From the NCBI GenBank assembly GCA_030067055.1, contig JASJAL010000151.1, forward strand, positions 1 to 9,688: a DNA stretch of 9,688 nucleotides, given 5' to 3'. Each line of letters starts with the position of its first letter. Position 1 is the stretch's first letter. Source of the stretch: Kiloniellales bacterium (lineage in GTDB: Bacteria > Pseudomonadota > Alphaproteobacteria > Kiloniellales > JAKSBE01). The notes below the pieces were generated by a model, which was given only the letters and a program-made list of their open reading frames with translations, searched no databases and was not told the DNA's origin. Positions 1-6,078 of the stretch are shown here, piece by piece. A program made the translations under genes and the position numbers.

Positions 1-704
1 AGGCCGGCCTCGATCAGCTTGCCGGTCAGCTCGTTCAGCTCGGCGCGCTGGGTCTCCAGCTCTTTCCGGATCTCGTCCTGGGCCTCGCTGAGCCGCCGCC
101 CGATCAGGCGCGAGGTCAGGTAGTTGCTGGCCTCGACCAACGACGAAGCCGGCAGGCCGACCGGGACGTCGATGATCCGGTTCTCGACCACCCCCGTGCC
201 GCTGACAAGGACGACCAGCGCCCGGCCCGGACCGAGCGAAACGAATTCGATGTGCTTAAGGGTTTCTTCGGCCTTGGGGGCGACCACCAGGCCGGCGCAG
301 CGCGACAGACCCGAGAGCGTCTGGCTGGCCTCTTCGAAGACCTCGGTCAGGCTGCGGCCGGCGCCGCTGCACTGCGACTCGATGCTCTCGCGCTCGGCTT
401 GGGTGAGGTTTCCGTGCTCCAGCAATCCGTGAACGAAGAGCCGCAGGCCGAGCTCGGTCGGCAGGCGCCCGGCCGAGGTGTGCGGCGCGAAGAGCAGGCC
501 GAGGTCCTCGAGATCGGCCATGACGTTGCGGATGGTGGCCGGCGAGAGGTCCATGCCCAGCTGGCGCGACAGGGTGCGCGAGCCGATCGGCTCGCCGGTC
601 TCCACGTAGGCGTCCACTATGTGCCGGAAGACCTCCCGCGAGCGCTCGTTCATACCGCTCAAGGTGTTGAGGTCCGGCCTTTTTGCTGGCACGGCTTGCG
701 TCAT
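1..704 (-). CDS. hrcA: Heat-inducible transcription repressor HrcA (partial, C-terminus beyond left edge)
   Basis: HrcA is a cytoplasmic repressor that binds CIRCE operators of chaperone genes such as groESL and is kept active by GroEL. The visible 234 residues are open throughout; the full family length is about 340-350, so roughly a third is missing. Residues about 18-80 form the N-terminal winged helix, including [20 protein letters not shown] (39-58) and the wing motif [14 protein letters not shown] (75-88). Residues about 100-234 enter the GAF-like dimerisation domain. The ATG at 704 is preceded by a GGTGGAAAG Shine-Dalgarno-like stretch; an in-frame Met at residue 18 (MNERSREVF) is an alternative start that matches many homologues. 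The gene diverges from rph, a common alphaproteobacterial arrangement, and grpE would be expected beyond the left edge (inference). No CIRCE inverted repeat is seen upstream, so autoregulation through CIRCE is not supported here. Confidence 0.95.
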   Translation of the reverse strand, partial: MTQAVPAKRPDLNTLSGMNERSREVFRHIVDAYVETGEPIGSRTLSRQLGMDLSPATIRNVMADLEDLGLLFAPHTSAGRLPTELGLRLFVHGLLEHGNLTQAERESIESQCSGAGRSLTEVFEEASQTLSGLSRCAGLVVAPKAEETLKHIEFVSLGPGRALVVLVSGTGVVENRIIDVPVGLPASSLVEASNYLTSRLIGRRLSEAQDEIRKELETQRAELNELTGKLIEAG

Positions 705-731
705 CTTTCCACCGCCAAATACCTGCTGGAA

Positions 732-760
732 AACTTAGGTTCGCACCCCTGACGCGTCAA
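732..760 (-). promoter_or_regulatory. Candidate sigma-70-type promoter of hrcA
   Basis: Reading the minus strand, TTGACG (760-755) is separated by exactly 17 bp from TAAGTT (737-732). The -35 hexamer matches TTGACA at 5 of 6 positions; the -10 matches TATAAT at only 3 of 6. Transcription would start near 725, giving a leader of about 20 nt before the hrcA ATG, just enough for its ribosome binding site. The geometry is good but the -10 is weak, so this remains a prediction. Confidence 0.4.
750..759. promoter_or_regulatory. Perfect 10-bp palindrome TGACGCGTCA in the hrcA/rph divergent region
   Basis: TGACGCGTCA is its own reverse complement and covers most of the candidate hrcA -35 hexamer. 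A symmetric site there could be bound by a dimeric regulator controlling hrcA, rph or both. Short palindromes are frequent in GC-rich DNA, so the functional reading is only inference. The rest of the 705-862 gap contains no CIRCE element and only a poor candidate rph promoter: TTCCAC, 17 bp, then GATAGA just before the run AAAACCG. Confidence 0.25.
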
Positions 761-862
761 CGTGGGCGCGCGGATGCAGGCCGGCTCTATGGACGGGGCG
801 GCCGGCTTCCACTAGCCTGCGCGCCGTCCGATAGAAAACCGTTAACGAAAGAGGCGCCAGGA

Positions 863-1579
863 ATGCGACCCTCCGGCCGCGAGCCCGATCAACTGCGCGA
901 AATCAGCCTCGAGACCGAGGTCAACAAGCACGCGGAGGGCTCCTGCCTGATCCGCTTCGGCGACACCCACGTGCTCTGCCTGGCCAGCGTCGAGGACTCG
1001 GTGCCGCGCTTCATGAAGGGCAGCGGCCGAGGCTGGGTCACCGCCGAATACGGCATGCTGCCCCGGGCCACCAACACCCGCGGTGACCGCGAGGCGGCCC
1101 GCGGCCGGCAAAGCGGCCGGACCCTAGAGATTCAGCGGCTGATCGGTCGCTCGCTGCGCGCCGTGACCGACCTCGGCGGCTTCGGCGAGCGCAGCGTCAA
1201 GGTCGACTGCGACGTGATCCAGGCCGACGGCGGCACCCGCACCGCCGCGATCACCGGCGGCTACGTCGCGCTGCACCTGGCCTTCCGCTTCATGCAGGAT
1301 ATGGGCGCGATCAACACGCTCCCGCTGATCGATCAGGTCGCTGCGGTCTCCTGCGGCCTCTACAAGGGCGCAGGCGTCCTGGACCTGGACTACGACGAGG
1401 ACAGCGCGGCGGAGGCCGACGCCAACTTCGTCATGACCGGCAAGGGCGGGATCGTCGAGATCCAGGCGACCGCCGAGGCCGATCCCTTCGACCAGGCGCA
1501 GTTCGACGAGCTGCTGGTCCTGGCCCGCCGAGGCATCGACGACCTGGTCGCGCGGCAACGCGCGGTCCTGGGCCTCTAG
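863..1579 (+). CDS. rph: Ribonuclease PH
   Basis: RNase PH is a phosphorolytic 3'-5' exoribonuclease that trims tRNA precursors, releasing nucleoside diphosphates; it works as a hexamer of dimers. The 238-residue length is the usual family length. Visible motifs are [16 protein letters not shown] (55-70), [16 protein letters not shown] (85-100) containing the phosphate-contacting Arg86, the [12 protein letters not shown] loop (121-132) with Thr125 and Arg126 also at the phosphate site, and the acidic [14 protein letters not shown] segment (173-186) near the metal site. The ATG at 863 gives the canonical N-terminus ([12 protein letters not shown]). The frame stays open upstream to a possible start at 683, but that would add 60 unrelated residues across the hrcA promoter region. 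The gene heads the rph-rdgB-hemW cluster, ending 21 bp before rdgB. Nothing suggests damage such as the frameshift known in E. coli K-12 rph. Confidence 0.96.
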   Translation: MRPSGREPDQLREISLETEVNKHAEGSCLIRFGDTHVLCLASVEDSVPRFMKGSGRGWVTAEYGMLPRATNTRGDREAARGRQSGRTLEIQRLIGRSLRAVTDLGGFGERSVKVDCDVIQADGGTRTAAITGGYVALHLAFRFMQDMGAINTLPLIDQVAAVSCGLYKGAGVLDLDYDEDSAAEADANFVMTGKGGIVEIQATAEADPFDQAQFDELLVLARRGIDDLVARQRAVLGL

Positions 1580-1600
1580 GCGCCGAGGCAAGGGCGCGAG

Positions 1601-2209
1601 ATGAGACGCCTGGGGCCCAGCGACCGCCTGGTCATCGCCACCCACAACGCGGGCAAGCTGCGCGAGATCGCCGAGCTCGTCGCGCCTTTCGGGGTCGAGG
1701 CGGTCTCCGCCGGCGATCTCGGGCTGCCCGAGCCCGAGGAGACCGGCAGCGACTTCGTCGAGAACGCCGTGCTGAAGGCCCGGGCCGCCGCCGAGACCGC
1801 CGGACTGCCCGCCCTGGCCGACGATTCCGGCCTGGAGGTCGCGGCTTTGGATGGCGCGCCGGGAATCTACTCGGCGCGCTGGGCCGGGCCGGACCGGGAC
1901 TTTCGCATCGCAATGGAGCGGGTCGAGCGCGAACTGGCCGGCAAGCGCGATCGCAGCGCCGCCTTCGTCTGCGTGCTCTCCCTGGCCTGGCCGGAGGGCG
2001 ACGTCCTGAGCTTCGAGGGCCGCTGTGCCGGAGACCTGGTCTGGCCGCCCCGTGGCGACCGGGGCTTCGGCTACGACCCGATCTTCCGGCCCGAGGGCCA
2101 CGAGATCACCTTCGGCGAGATGGCCCCGACCGAGAAACACCGCATCGACCACCGCTGTCACGCCTTCGCCAGGCTGGTGCCGGCGGTCTTCGGGGATCCC
2201 GATGGCTGA
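1601..2209 (+). CDS. rdgB: RdgB/HAM1-type non-canonical purine NTP pyrophosphatase (dITP/XTP)
   Basis: The enzyme hydrolyses dITP, ITP and XTP to the monophosphate plus pyrophosphate, keeping deaminated purines out of nucleic acids. The 202-residue length is normal. Visible family motifs are [11 protein letters not shown] at residues 13-23 (nucleotide binding), LADDSGLEV (72-80) with the catalytic and metal-binding acidic residues Asp74-Asp75, and GFGYDPIF (155-162). The C-terminal base-recognition motif, usually Ser-His-Arg, here reads Asp183-His184-Arg185: the base-contacting His and Arg are kept and only the Ser differs. The gene lies 21 bp after rph, and its last 8 bp overlap the start of hemW, pointing to co-transcription and probably coupled translation. 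A purine-rich AGGCAAGGGCGCGAG stretch just before the ATG at 1601 can serve as ribosome binding site. Confidence 0.95.
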   Translation: MRRLGPSDRLVIATHNAGKLREIAELVAPFGVEAVSAGDLGLPEPEETGSDFVENAVLKARAAAETAGLPALADDSGLEVAALDGAPGIYSARWAGPDRDFRIAMERVERELAGKRDRSAAFVCVLSLAWPEGDVLSFEGRCAGDLVWPPRGDRGFGYDPIFRPEGHEITFGEMAPTEKHRIDHRCHAFARLVPAVFGDPDG

Positions 2210-3413
2210 CGGCGGGACCGCGGCCGCCACGAAAGACCCGGGCTTCGGGCTCTACATTCACTGGCCCTTCTGCCGATCCAAGTGCCCCTACTGCGACTTC
2301 AACAGCCACGTCCGCGAGTCCATCGATCAGGCTCGCTGGCGTGCCGCCCTGCTGCGCGAACTGGAGCACGCCGCGAGCGGCAGCGAAGGTCGCCTGGTTA
2401 CCTCGATCTTCTTCGGCGGCGGTACGCCGTCGCTGATGGCTCCCGAGACGGCGGCGGCCGTGATCGAGCGCGCCGCGGGCTTGTGGCGCCTGGATGCCGA
2501 CGCCGAGATCACCCTGGAGGCCAACCCGACCTCGGCGGAGGCTAAGGTCTTCCGCGGTTTTCGCACGGCCGGGATCAACCGCCTGTCGCTCGGCGTTCAG
2601 GCCCTGGAGGACGATGACCTGCGCGCCCTGGGGCGCCAGCATGGCGCCGCCGAAGCCCTGGTCGCCCTGAACCTGGCCCGGGAGGTCTTTCCCCGGATCT
2701 CCTTCGACCTGATCTACGCCCGCCCCGGACAGAGCCTCGCCGCGTGGCGCGGCGAGCTTGGCCGCGCCCTGGCGGAGACACCCGATCACCTCTCGGTCTA
2801 CCAGTTGACCATCGAGCCCGGCACCGGCTTTCACGCGGCGCAGCGCCGCGGCGAGCTTGTCGTCCCCGACGAGGAGCGCGCGACGGCCCTCTTCGACATC
2901 ACCCAGGAGGCCCTGGAGGGCGCCGGCCTGCCGGCCTACGAAATCTCCAACCACGCCCGGCCGGGCCAGGCGAGCCGGCACAATCTGACCTACTGGCGCT
3001 ACGGTGACTATATCGGCGTCGGGCCGGGCGCCCACGGACGGATCACCCGGGGCGGGCGGAAGCTGGCAACCCGCCGGCACCGCGCGCCCGAGGCCTGGCT
3101 CAACCTTGTCGAGACCAAGGGACACGGCACGCGCGACGAATCGGTCCTGGACCGCGACCTGCGTCTCGCCGAAATGGTGATGATGGGCCTGCGCCTGCGC
3201 GCGGGAATCTTCCGCGCCGGCTTCCGCCGCGAGCTTGCCGCCGAGCCGGAGGAGATCTTTGACTCCCAACGCCTTGCGGCCGCGATCGAGGCCGGCTACC
3301 TGGAGCTCGACACGCACGGGCTGCGCGCGACGCCGGCCGGCCGGCGCCGCCTCGACTCGCTCATCCGGCATGTCCTGGAAGGGGCGACGCTGCCCGCGAC
3401 CGCGAGCGTCTAG
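2202..3413 (+). CDS. hemW: HemW, radical-SAM heme chaperone (formerly called oxygen-independent coproporphyrinogen III oxidase-like)
   Basis: HemW binds a [4Fe-4S] cluster, S-adenosylmethionine and heme, and is thought to deliver heme to acceptor proteins; it is not the true HemN. The protein has 403 residues from the ATG at 2202. [16 protein letters not shown] (18-33) carries the radical-SAM cysteines Cys24, Cys28 and Cys31. FFGGGTPSL (70-78) is the SAM-contacting glycine motif. TLEANPT and [16 protein letters not shown] belong to the TIM-barrel core. HNLTYW (260-265) fits the HNxxYW motif reported as heme-binding in HemW, which separates it from HemN. The C-terminal HemN_C-type domain fills roughly the last 100 residues. 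The start overlaps rdgB by 8 bp. The frame stays open upstream to 2025, but that stretch is the rdgB gene read in another frame. The stop codon shares a CTAG with the convergent lipoprotein gene. Confidence 0.95.
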   Translation: MADGGTAAATKDPGFGLYIHWPFCRSKCPYCDFNSHVRESIDQARWRAALLRELEHAASGSEGRLVTSIFFGGGTPSLMAPETAAAVIERAAGLWRLDADAEITLEANPTSAEAKVFRGFRTAGINRLSLGVQALEDDDLRALGRQHGAAEALVALNLAREVFPRISFDLIYARPGQSLAAWRGELGRALAETPDHLSVYQLTIEPGTGFHAAQRRGELVVPDEERATALFDITQEALEGAGLPAYEISNHARPGQASRHNLTYWRYGDYIGVGPGAHGRITRGGRKLATRRHRAPEAWLNLVETKGHGTRDESVLDRDLRLAEMVMMGLRLRAGIFRAGFRRELAAEPEEIFDSQRLAAAIEAGYLELDTHGLRATPAGRRRLDSLIRHVLEGATLPATASV

Positions 3414-4816
3414 TTCACCAGGCGCTGGAAGCTCTGGGGCGCGGGGTCGACCACCTCCAGCTCGCCGGGGCGCATTTCCATCACCGCCAGGCCGCGCTCG
3501 GCGAGGCCGTTCGGGAGGAAGCGGAGGATCCCGTCGATGCCGGAGAAGCCGCTGGGCTGGGTGATCTGCCGGCCGGCGAAGGCAGCGGGATTGCCACGGG
3601 CCTCCGGCCGCGTGACCAGCAGCACCGCAAGGGCCGTGGCGTCGTAGGCCAGCGAGGAGAAGCGCGGCGGCTGACTGCCGTAGGTCTCCAGGTAGCGGGT
3701 CCGGAAGCCCTCCCAGGAACTCGGCGGCGGCGCCGCGAACCAGCCGCCGACCAGCGCGGCCTCACGCGACAGCTTGACGTCATCCCAGAGGTTGGTGCCG
3801 AGGAACCGGACCTTTTTAGGATCGACGTCGTAGAACGGGAGCAGCGGCGCGATGGTCTGCAGCCGGATTCCGCCGAGCGGCAGCAGGACGGCGTCGAAGC
3901 CGGGCTCGCCCAGCGTGTCGAGGGTCTCCAGCCGTTCGAGTTGCTCGACCACTTCGGGGTCGGGTTCGCCGCCATCGCCCTCACTTTCCAGGGACTTCTT
4001 CTGGCGCTCCAACGCGACGCGGCGTTGATCGTAATCGGAGATTTGGCGCACCGCCGCCGACACGTCGCGCTCCGCCGGATCGAAGAAACCGACCTTGGTC
4101 AGTTCGGCGCCATTGCGCGCGACGGCGGCGGAGAGCGCGGCCACGACCGCGTTGCCGTAGCGCGACCGCGGCGCCAGCACGGCGAAGCGACGCAGGCCCT
4201 GTTGGCTGGCATAAGCGACCACGCGGTCGACCTGGGCCGCCGGGGGCAGCCCCATCAGGTAGACGCCGTTACCGGCCACCGCCGGATCGTTGGAGAAGGC
4301 GAGCACCACGACTTGGCGGGCCCGCGCCTGGGGCGCCGCCGCCGCCACCGAGGTCGCGAAGAAGGGTCCGACCAGCAGGGCCGCCCCTTCGTCGAGGGCG
4401 GACAGCGCCGCGGCTTGGGCGCCCGCCGGCGTTCCCTTGGTGTCGCGGATGATCAGTCCGACATCGCTCCGGCGAGAGTCGAAAAGCGCCAGCTGGGCCG
4501 CGTTCAGCAAGGCCGCGCCGAGCGGCGCCTTGGGGCCGCTGAGCGGCAGCAAGAGGCCGATGCGGGTCTGCCCCTTCGACAGGATCGGCGAGACGTCGAT
4601 ACCGCTGGTCAGGGGTCCGCGTCCGACGGCGCCCGCGCCGGTCTCCGGCAGGTCGAGCGAGAGCTGCGGCTGCGCTGAACCGAGCACCGGCTCGGCCGCC
4701 GAGCCGGGCGGCGGTGCCGGGTCGCCGCTCTTTCCGCCTCCGCAACCCGCGAGAATCAGGGCGAGGACGGCAAGCGTTCCCGCGGAGCGACGTCGGCGTG
4801 GCGTGATGACGTTCAA
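3410..4816 (-). CDS. LppC/LpoA-family lipoprotein (penicillin-binding-protein-activator-like, periplasmic-binding-protein fold)
   Basis: This is a 468-residue predicted lipoprotein with an Arg-rich n-region (RRRR, 7-10), a hydrophobic core, and lipobox LAG-Cys25. A low-complexity Pro/Gly/Ala linker (26-75) precedes a type I periplasmic-binding fold from about residue 84 (TRIGLLLPLSGPKAPLGAAL) to the end. A charged helical insertion (about 262-304) sits between the lobes. E. coli LpoA activates PBP1A from the outer membrane and has an extra N-terminal TPR domain; this protein has only the binding-protein part, so PBP activation is inferred. An ABC-transporter binding protein is less likely: no transporter genes adjoin, and the neighbour is yraN, as in E. 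coli lpoA-yraN. The start is TTG at 4816. Upstream in frame, back to a TAG near 4885, I find no ATG or GTG, and the ribosome binding site is weak, suggesting low expression. Confidence 0.85.
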   Translation of the reverse strand: MNVITPRRRRSAGTLAVLALILAGCGGGKSGDPAPPPGSAAEPVLGSAQPQLSLDLPETGAGAVGRGPLTSGIDVSPILSKGQTRIGLLLPLSGPKAPLGAALLNAAQLALFDSRRSDVGLIIRDTKGTPAGAQAAALSALDEGAALLVGPFFATSVAAAAPQARARQVVVLAFSNDPAVAGNGVYLMGLPPAAQVDRVVAYASQQGLRRFAVLAPRSRYGNAVVAALSAAVARNGAELTKVGFFDPAERDVSAAVRQISDYDQRRVALERQKKSLESEGDGGEPDPEVVEQLERLETLDTLGEPGFDAVLLPLGGIRLQTIAPLLPFYDVDPKKVRFLGTNLWDDVKLSREAALVGGWFAAPPPSSWEGFRTRYLETYGSQPPRFSSLAYDATALAVLLVTRPEARGNPAAFAGRQITQPSGFSGIDGILRFLPNGLAERGLAVMEMRPGELEVVDPAPQSFQRLVN

Positions 4817-4892
4817 GGCGCGTGATCCAGCAATCGGCCCTCGGGATGGTCCGTGCCCGGGCCCGGACCGAGGGAAAACCTAACGCCCGCGA

Positions 4893-4921
4893 GGCGGCAA
4901 GTAAATCACCGCCTTGCCGCC
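4893..4921. promoter_or_regulatory. 9-bp inverted repeat in the lipoprotein/yraN divergent region (candidate operator)
   Basis: GGCGGCAAG (4893-4901) is perfectly repeated in inverted orientation as CTTGCCGCC (4913-4921) across an 11 bp AT-richer spacer (TAAATCACCGC). The centre-to-centre spacing of about 20 bp equals two helical turns, as expected for a dimeric repressor or activator site. The pair lies in the 164 bp gap between two divergent genes, where promoters for both must be. It could instead be an RNA hairpin, but no T-run follows on either strand. I found no convincing -35/-10 pairs in this gap. Confidence 0.35.
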
Positions 4922-4980
4922 CGGAAGGCGCGCTTCGGCGGGGGCACAGAAGCCTCTCAATGTGGCAAGATGGTGGCGTG

Positions 4981-5361
4981 ATGGAGAGGCGAAAACGCAA
5001 GGGCGCGGAGCTCTGGGGCCGCTGGGCCGAGGCTCTGGCGGCCTGGCGCTTGCGGCTGTCGGGCTACCGTATCCTTGCCCGGCGCTTCCGCGTGACCCAG
5101 GGCGAGGTCGACCTGGTGGCCCGGCGCGGGCGGGTGCTGGCGATGGTCGAGGTCAAGGCGCGCGCCGATACGAGCAGCGCCGCCGACGCTTTGCAGTCGC
5201 GCCAGCGCCGACGGATCGAGCGCGCCGCCCTGGCCTTTCTGCAACGCCATCCTGAACTCTCCGCCTTGCGCCTGCGCTTCGACCTGATGCTCATCGTCCC
5301 GCGGCGCTGGCCACGTCACATAATAGATGCTTGGCGACCGGCGGGCGGCGGGTCAATTTAG
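4981..5361 (+). CDS. yraN: YraN/UPF0102 family protein, predicted PD-(D/E)xK nuclease fold
   Basis: The protein has 126 residues from the ATG at 4981, the usual size for the family. The basic N-terminus (MERRKRKGAELWGRWAE) leads into the conserved core LSGYRILARRFR (26-37), QGEVDLVARRG (40-50) and MVEVKAR (55-61). Glu42/Asp44 and Glu57-x-Lys59 form the metal-binding pattern of restriction-endonuclease/Holliday-resolvase-like folds. The cellular function is not settled, so nuclease activity is inferred from the fold. An in-frame ATG at 4960 would add seven residues (MWQDGGV), and the frame is open further upstream; I prefer 4981 because homologues begin close to the RGRWAE-type motif. The gene diverges from the LppC/LpoA-like lipoprotein gene and is followed 81 bp later by the BON lipoprotein gene, with a terminator-like hairpin between. 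Confidence 0.9.
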   Translation: MERRKRKGAELWGRWAEALAAWRLRLSGYRILARRFRVTQGEVDLVARRGRVLAMVEVKARADTSSAADALQSRQRRRIERAALAFLQRHPELSALRLRFDLMLIVPRRWPRHIIDAWRPAGGGSI

Positions 5362-5379
5362 CGGGCCACGAGACCGACA

Positions 5380-5414
5380 TGTCCCGAGCCGACTCCTGGC
5401 CTTCGGGACAGCTT
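5380..5414 (+). terminator. Intrinsic-terminator-like hairpin after yraN
   Basis: TGTCCCGA (5380-5387) pairs perfectly with TCGGGACA (5403-5410). The stem continues inward as GCC (5388-5390) with GGC (5398-5400), leaving a two-base CT bulge and a seven-base loop (5391-5397). This makes 11 base pairs, followed after GC by TTTT. It starts 18 nt after the yraN stop codon and ends before the strong ribosome binding site of the BON gene. The T-run is short and interrupted, so termination may be partial; attenuation or mRNA stabilisation are alternatives. Confidence 0.5.
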
Positions 5415-5426
5415 TTCCTCACCGAC

Positions 5427-5434
5427 AGGAGGAG
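5427..5434 (+). promoter_or_regulatory. Strong ribosome binding site of the BON lipoprotein gene
   Basis: AGGAGGAG lies eight nucleotides before the ATG at 5443. It closely matches the anti-Shine-Dalgarno sequence and fixes the start codon. It is clearly stronger than the sites of most neighbouring genes, suggesting efficient translation of this lipoprotein. Confidence 0.7.
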
Positions 5435-5442
5435 AACCTGGC

Positions 5443-6078
5443 ATGTTTCCTGTCCTGCATCGCCCGATCCGAGCCCTGCGCCTGGCGGCCCTGCTGGCTG
5501 CGTTCGTCGGACAGAACCTCTCGGCCTGCTCGCCGGTCACGGTCGCGGTCGGCGCCGGCGCCGCGGTCGGCGTCGCCGCGGCCCAGGAGAAAGGCGTTTC
5601 TGCCGCAGCCGACGACGTCCGGATCCGCGCCGAGATCAACGGGCTCTGGCTGCAGACCGACGAGAACCTGCTCTACGATATCGAACTCCAGGTTCAGGAG
5701 CGGCGGGTCCTGCTGACCGGATCGGTCGAAGACCCCGAGCTGCGCCTTAAGGCGGTCCGCCTTTGCTGGCAGGTCGACGGGGTCGAGGAGGTGATCAACG
5801 AGATCGAGATCTCGGACAAGTCGGGCTTCACCAACTACACCCGCGACGCCCAGATTTCGACCGAGCTGCGCTCGACCATGCTGGTCGACCAGGATATTCG
5901 CTCCATCAACTACTCGATCGAAACCGTGAACCAGACTATCTTCCTTATGGGCGTTGCCAGGAGCCAGGACGAGCTCGACCGGGTCATCGATCACGCCCGA
6001 AACATCGAGTACGTCCGCCGGGTCCGCAACTACGTACGAGTCAAGGAGCCCGATCCCGAGCCGGAGGATGAGACCTGA
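5443..6078 (+). CDS. Double-BON-domain lipoprotein, DolP (YraP)-like
   Basis: This 211-residue protein has a signal peptide with an Arg-containing n-region (RPIRALR), a hydrophobic core, and lipobox LSA-Cys29, so it is predicted to be lipidated. A Gly/Ala-rich hydrophobic stretch (about 32-47, VTVAVGAGAAVGVAAAQE) follows. BON domain 1 spans about 58-124 (IRAEINGLWL to VINEIEIS) and BON domain 2 about 132-201 (TRDAQISTELRSTML to RRVRNYVRV). The tail is acidic (EPDPEPEDET). E. coli DolP has the same lipobox plus two-BON plan, sits in the outer membrane, binds anionic phospholipids and supports outer-membrane integrity. The position one gene after yraN matches E. coli (lpoA-yraN-diaA-dolP), except that diaA is missing. 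A DolP-like role is inferred from architecture and context. The stop codon overlaps the likely CTG start of the next gene. Confidence 0.88.
   Translation: MFPVLHRPIRALRLAALLAAFVGQNLSACSPVTVAVGAGAAVGVAAAQEKGVSAAADDVRIRAEINGLWLQTDENLLYDIELQVQERRVLLTGSVEDPELRLKAVRLCWQVDGVEEVINEIEISDKSGFTNYTRDAQISTELRSTMLVDQDIRSINYSIETVNQTIFLMGVARSQDELDRVIDHARNIEYVRRVRNYVRVKEPDPEPEDET
6063..6068 (+). promoter_or_regulatory. Ribosome binding site pointing to a CTG start
   Basis: GGAGGA, inside the last BON-gene codons, ends six nucleotides before the CTG at 6075, which is suitable Shine-Dalgarno spacing. The ATG at 6068 begins on the last base of this motif and so cannot use it; that ATG also opens a different frame that stops after 29 codons. 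Confidence 0.6.

Noticed and set aside
683..862. Upstream extension of rph to a start at 683
   Set aside because: The added 60 residues match no RNase PH, overlap the hrcA start and cross the divergent promoter region; ATG 863 gives the normal 238 residues.
1124..2230. Long open frame of 368 codons on the minus strand opposite rph and rdgB
   Set aside because: It is antisense to two clearly conserved genes; GC-rich third positions keep antisense frames open, and the translation is low-complexity Ala/Gly/Asp/Arg with no recognisable motif.
2106..3371. Long open frame of 421 codons on the minus strand opposite hemW
   Set aside because: Antisense shadow of hemW, whose radical-SAM and HNxxYW motifs are intact on the plus strand; no family features in the shadow.
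3941..4678. Plus-strand open frame of 245 codons opposite the lipoprotein gene
   Set aside because: Composition is His/Arg/Gly-rich without domain signals, and the opposite strand carries a clear lipobox and binding-protein fold.
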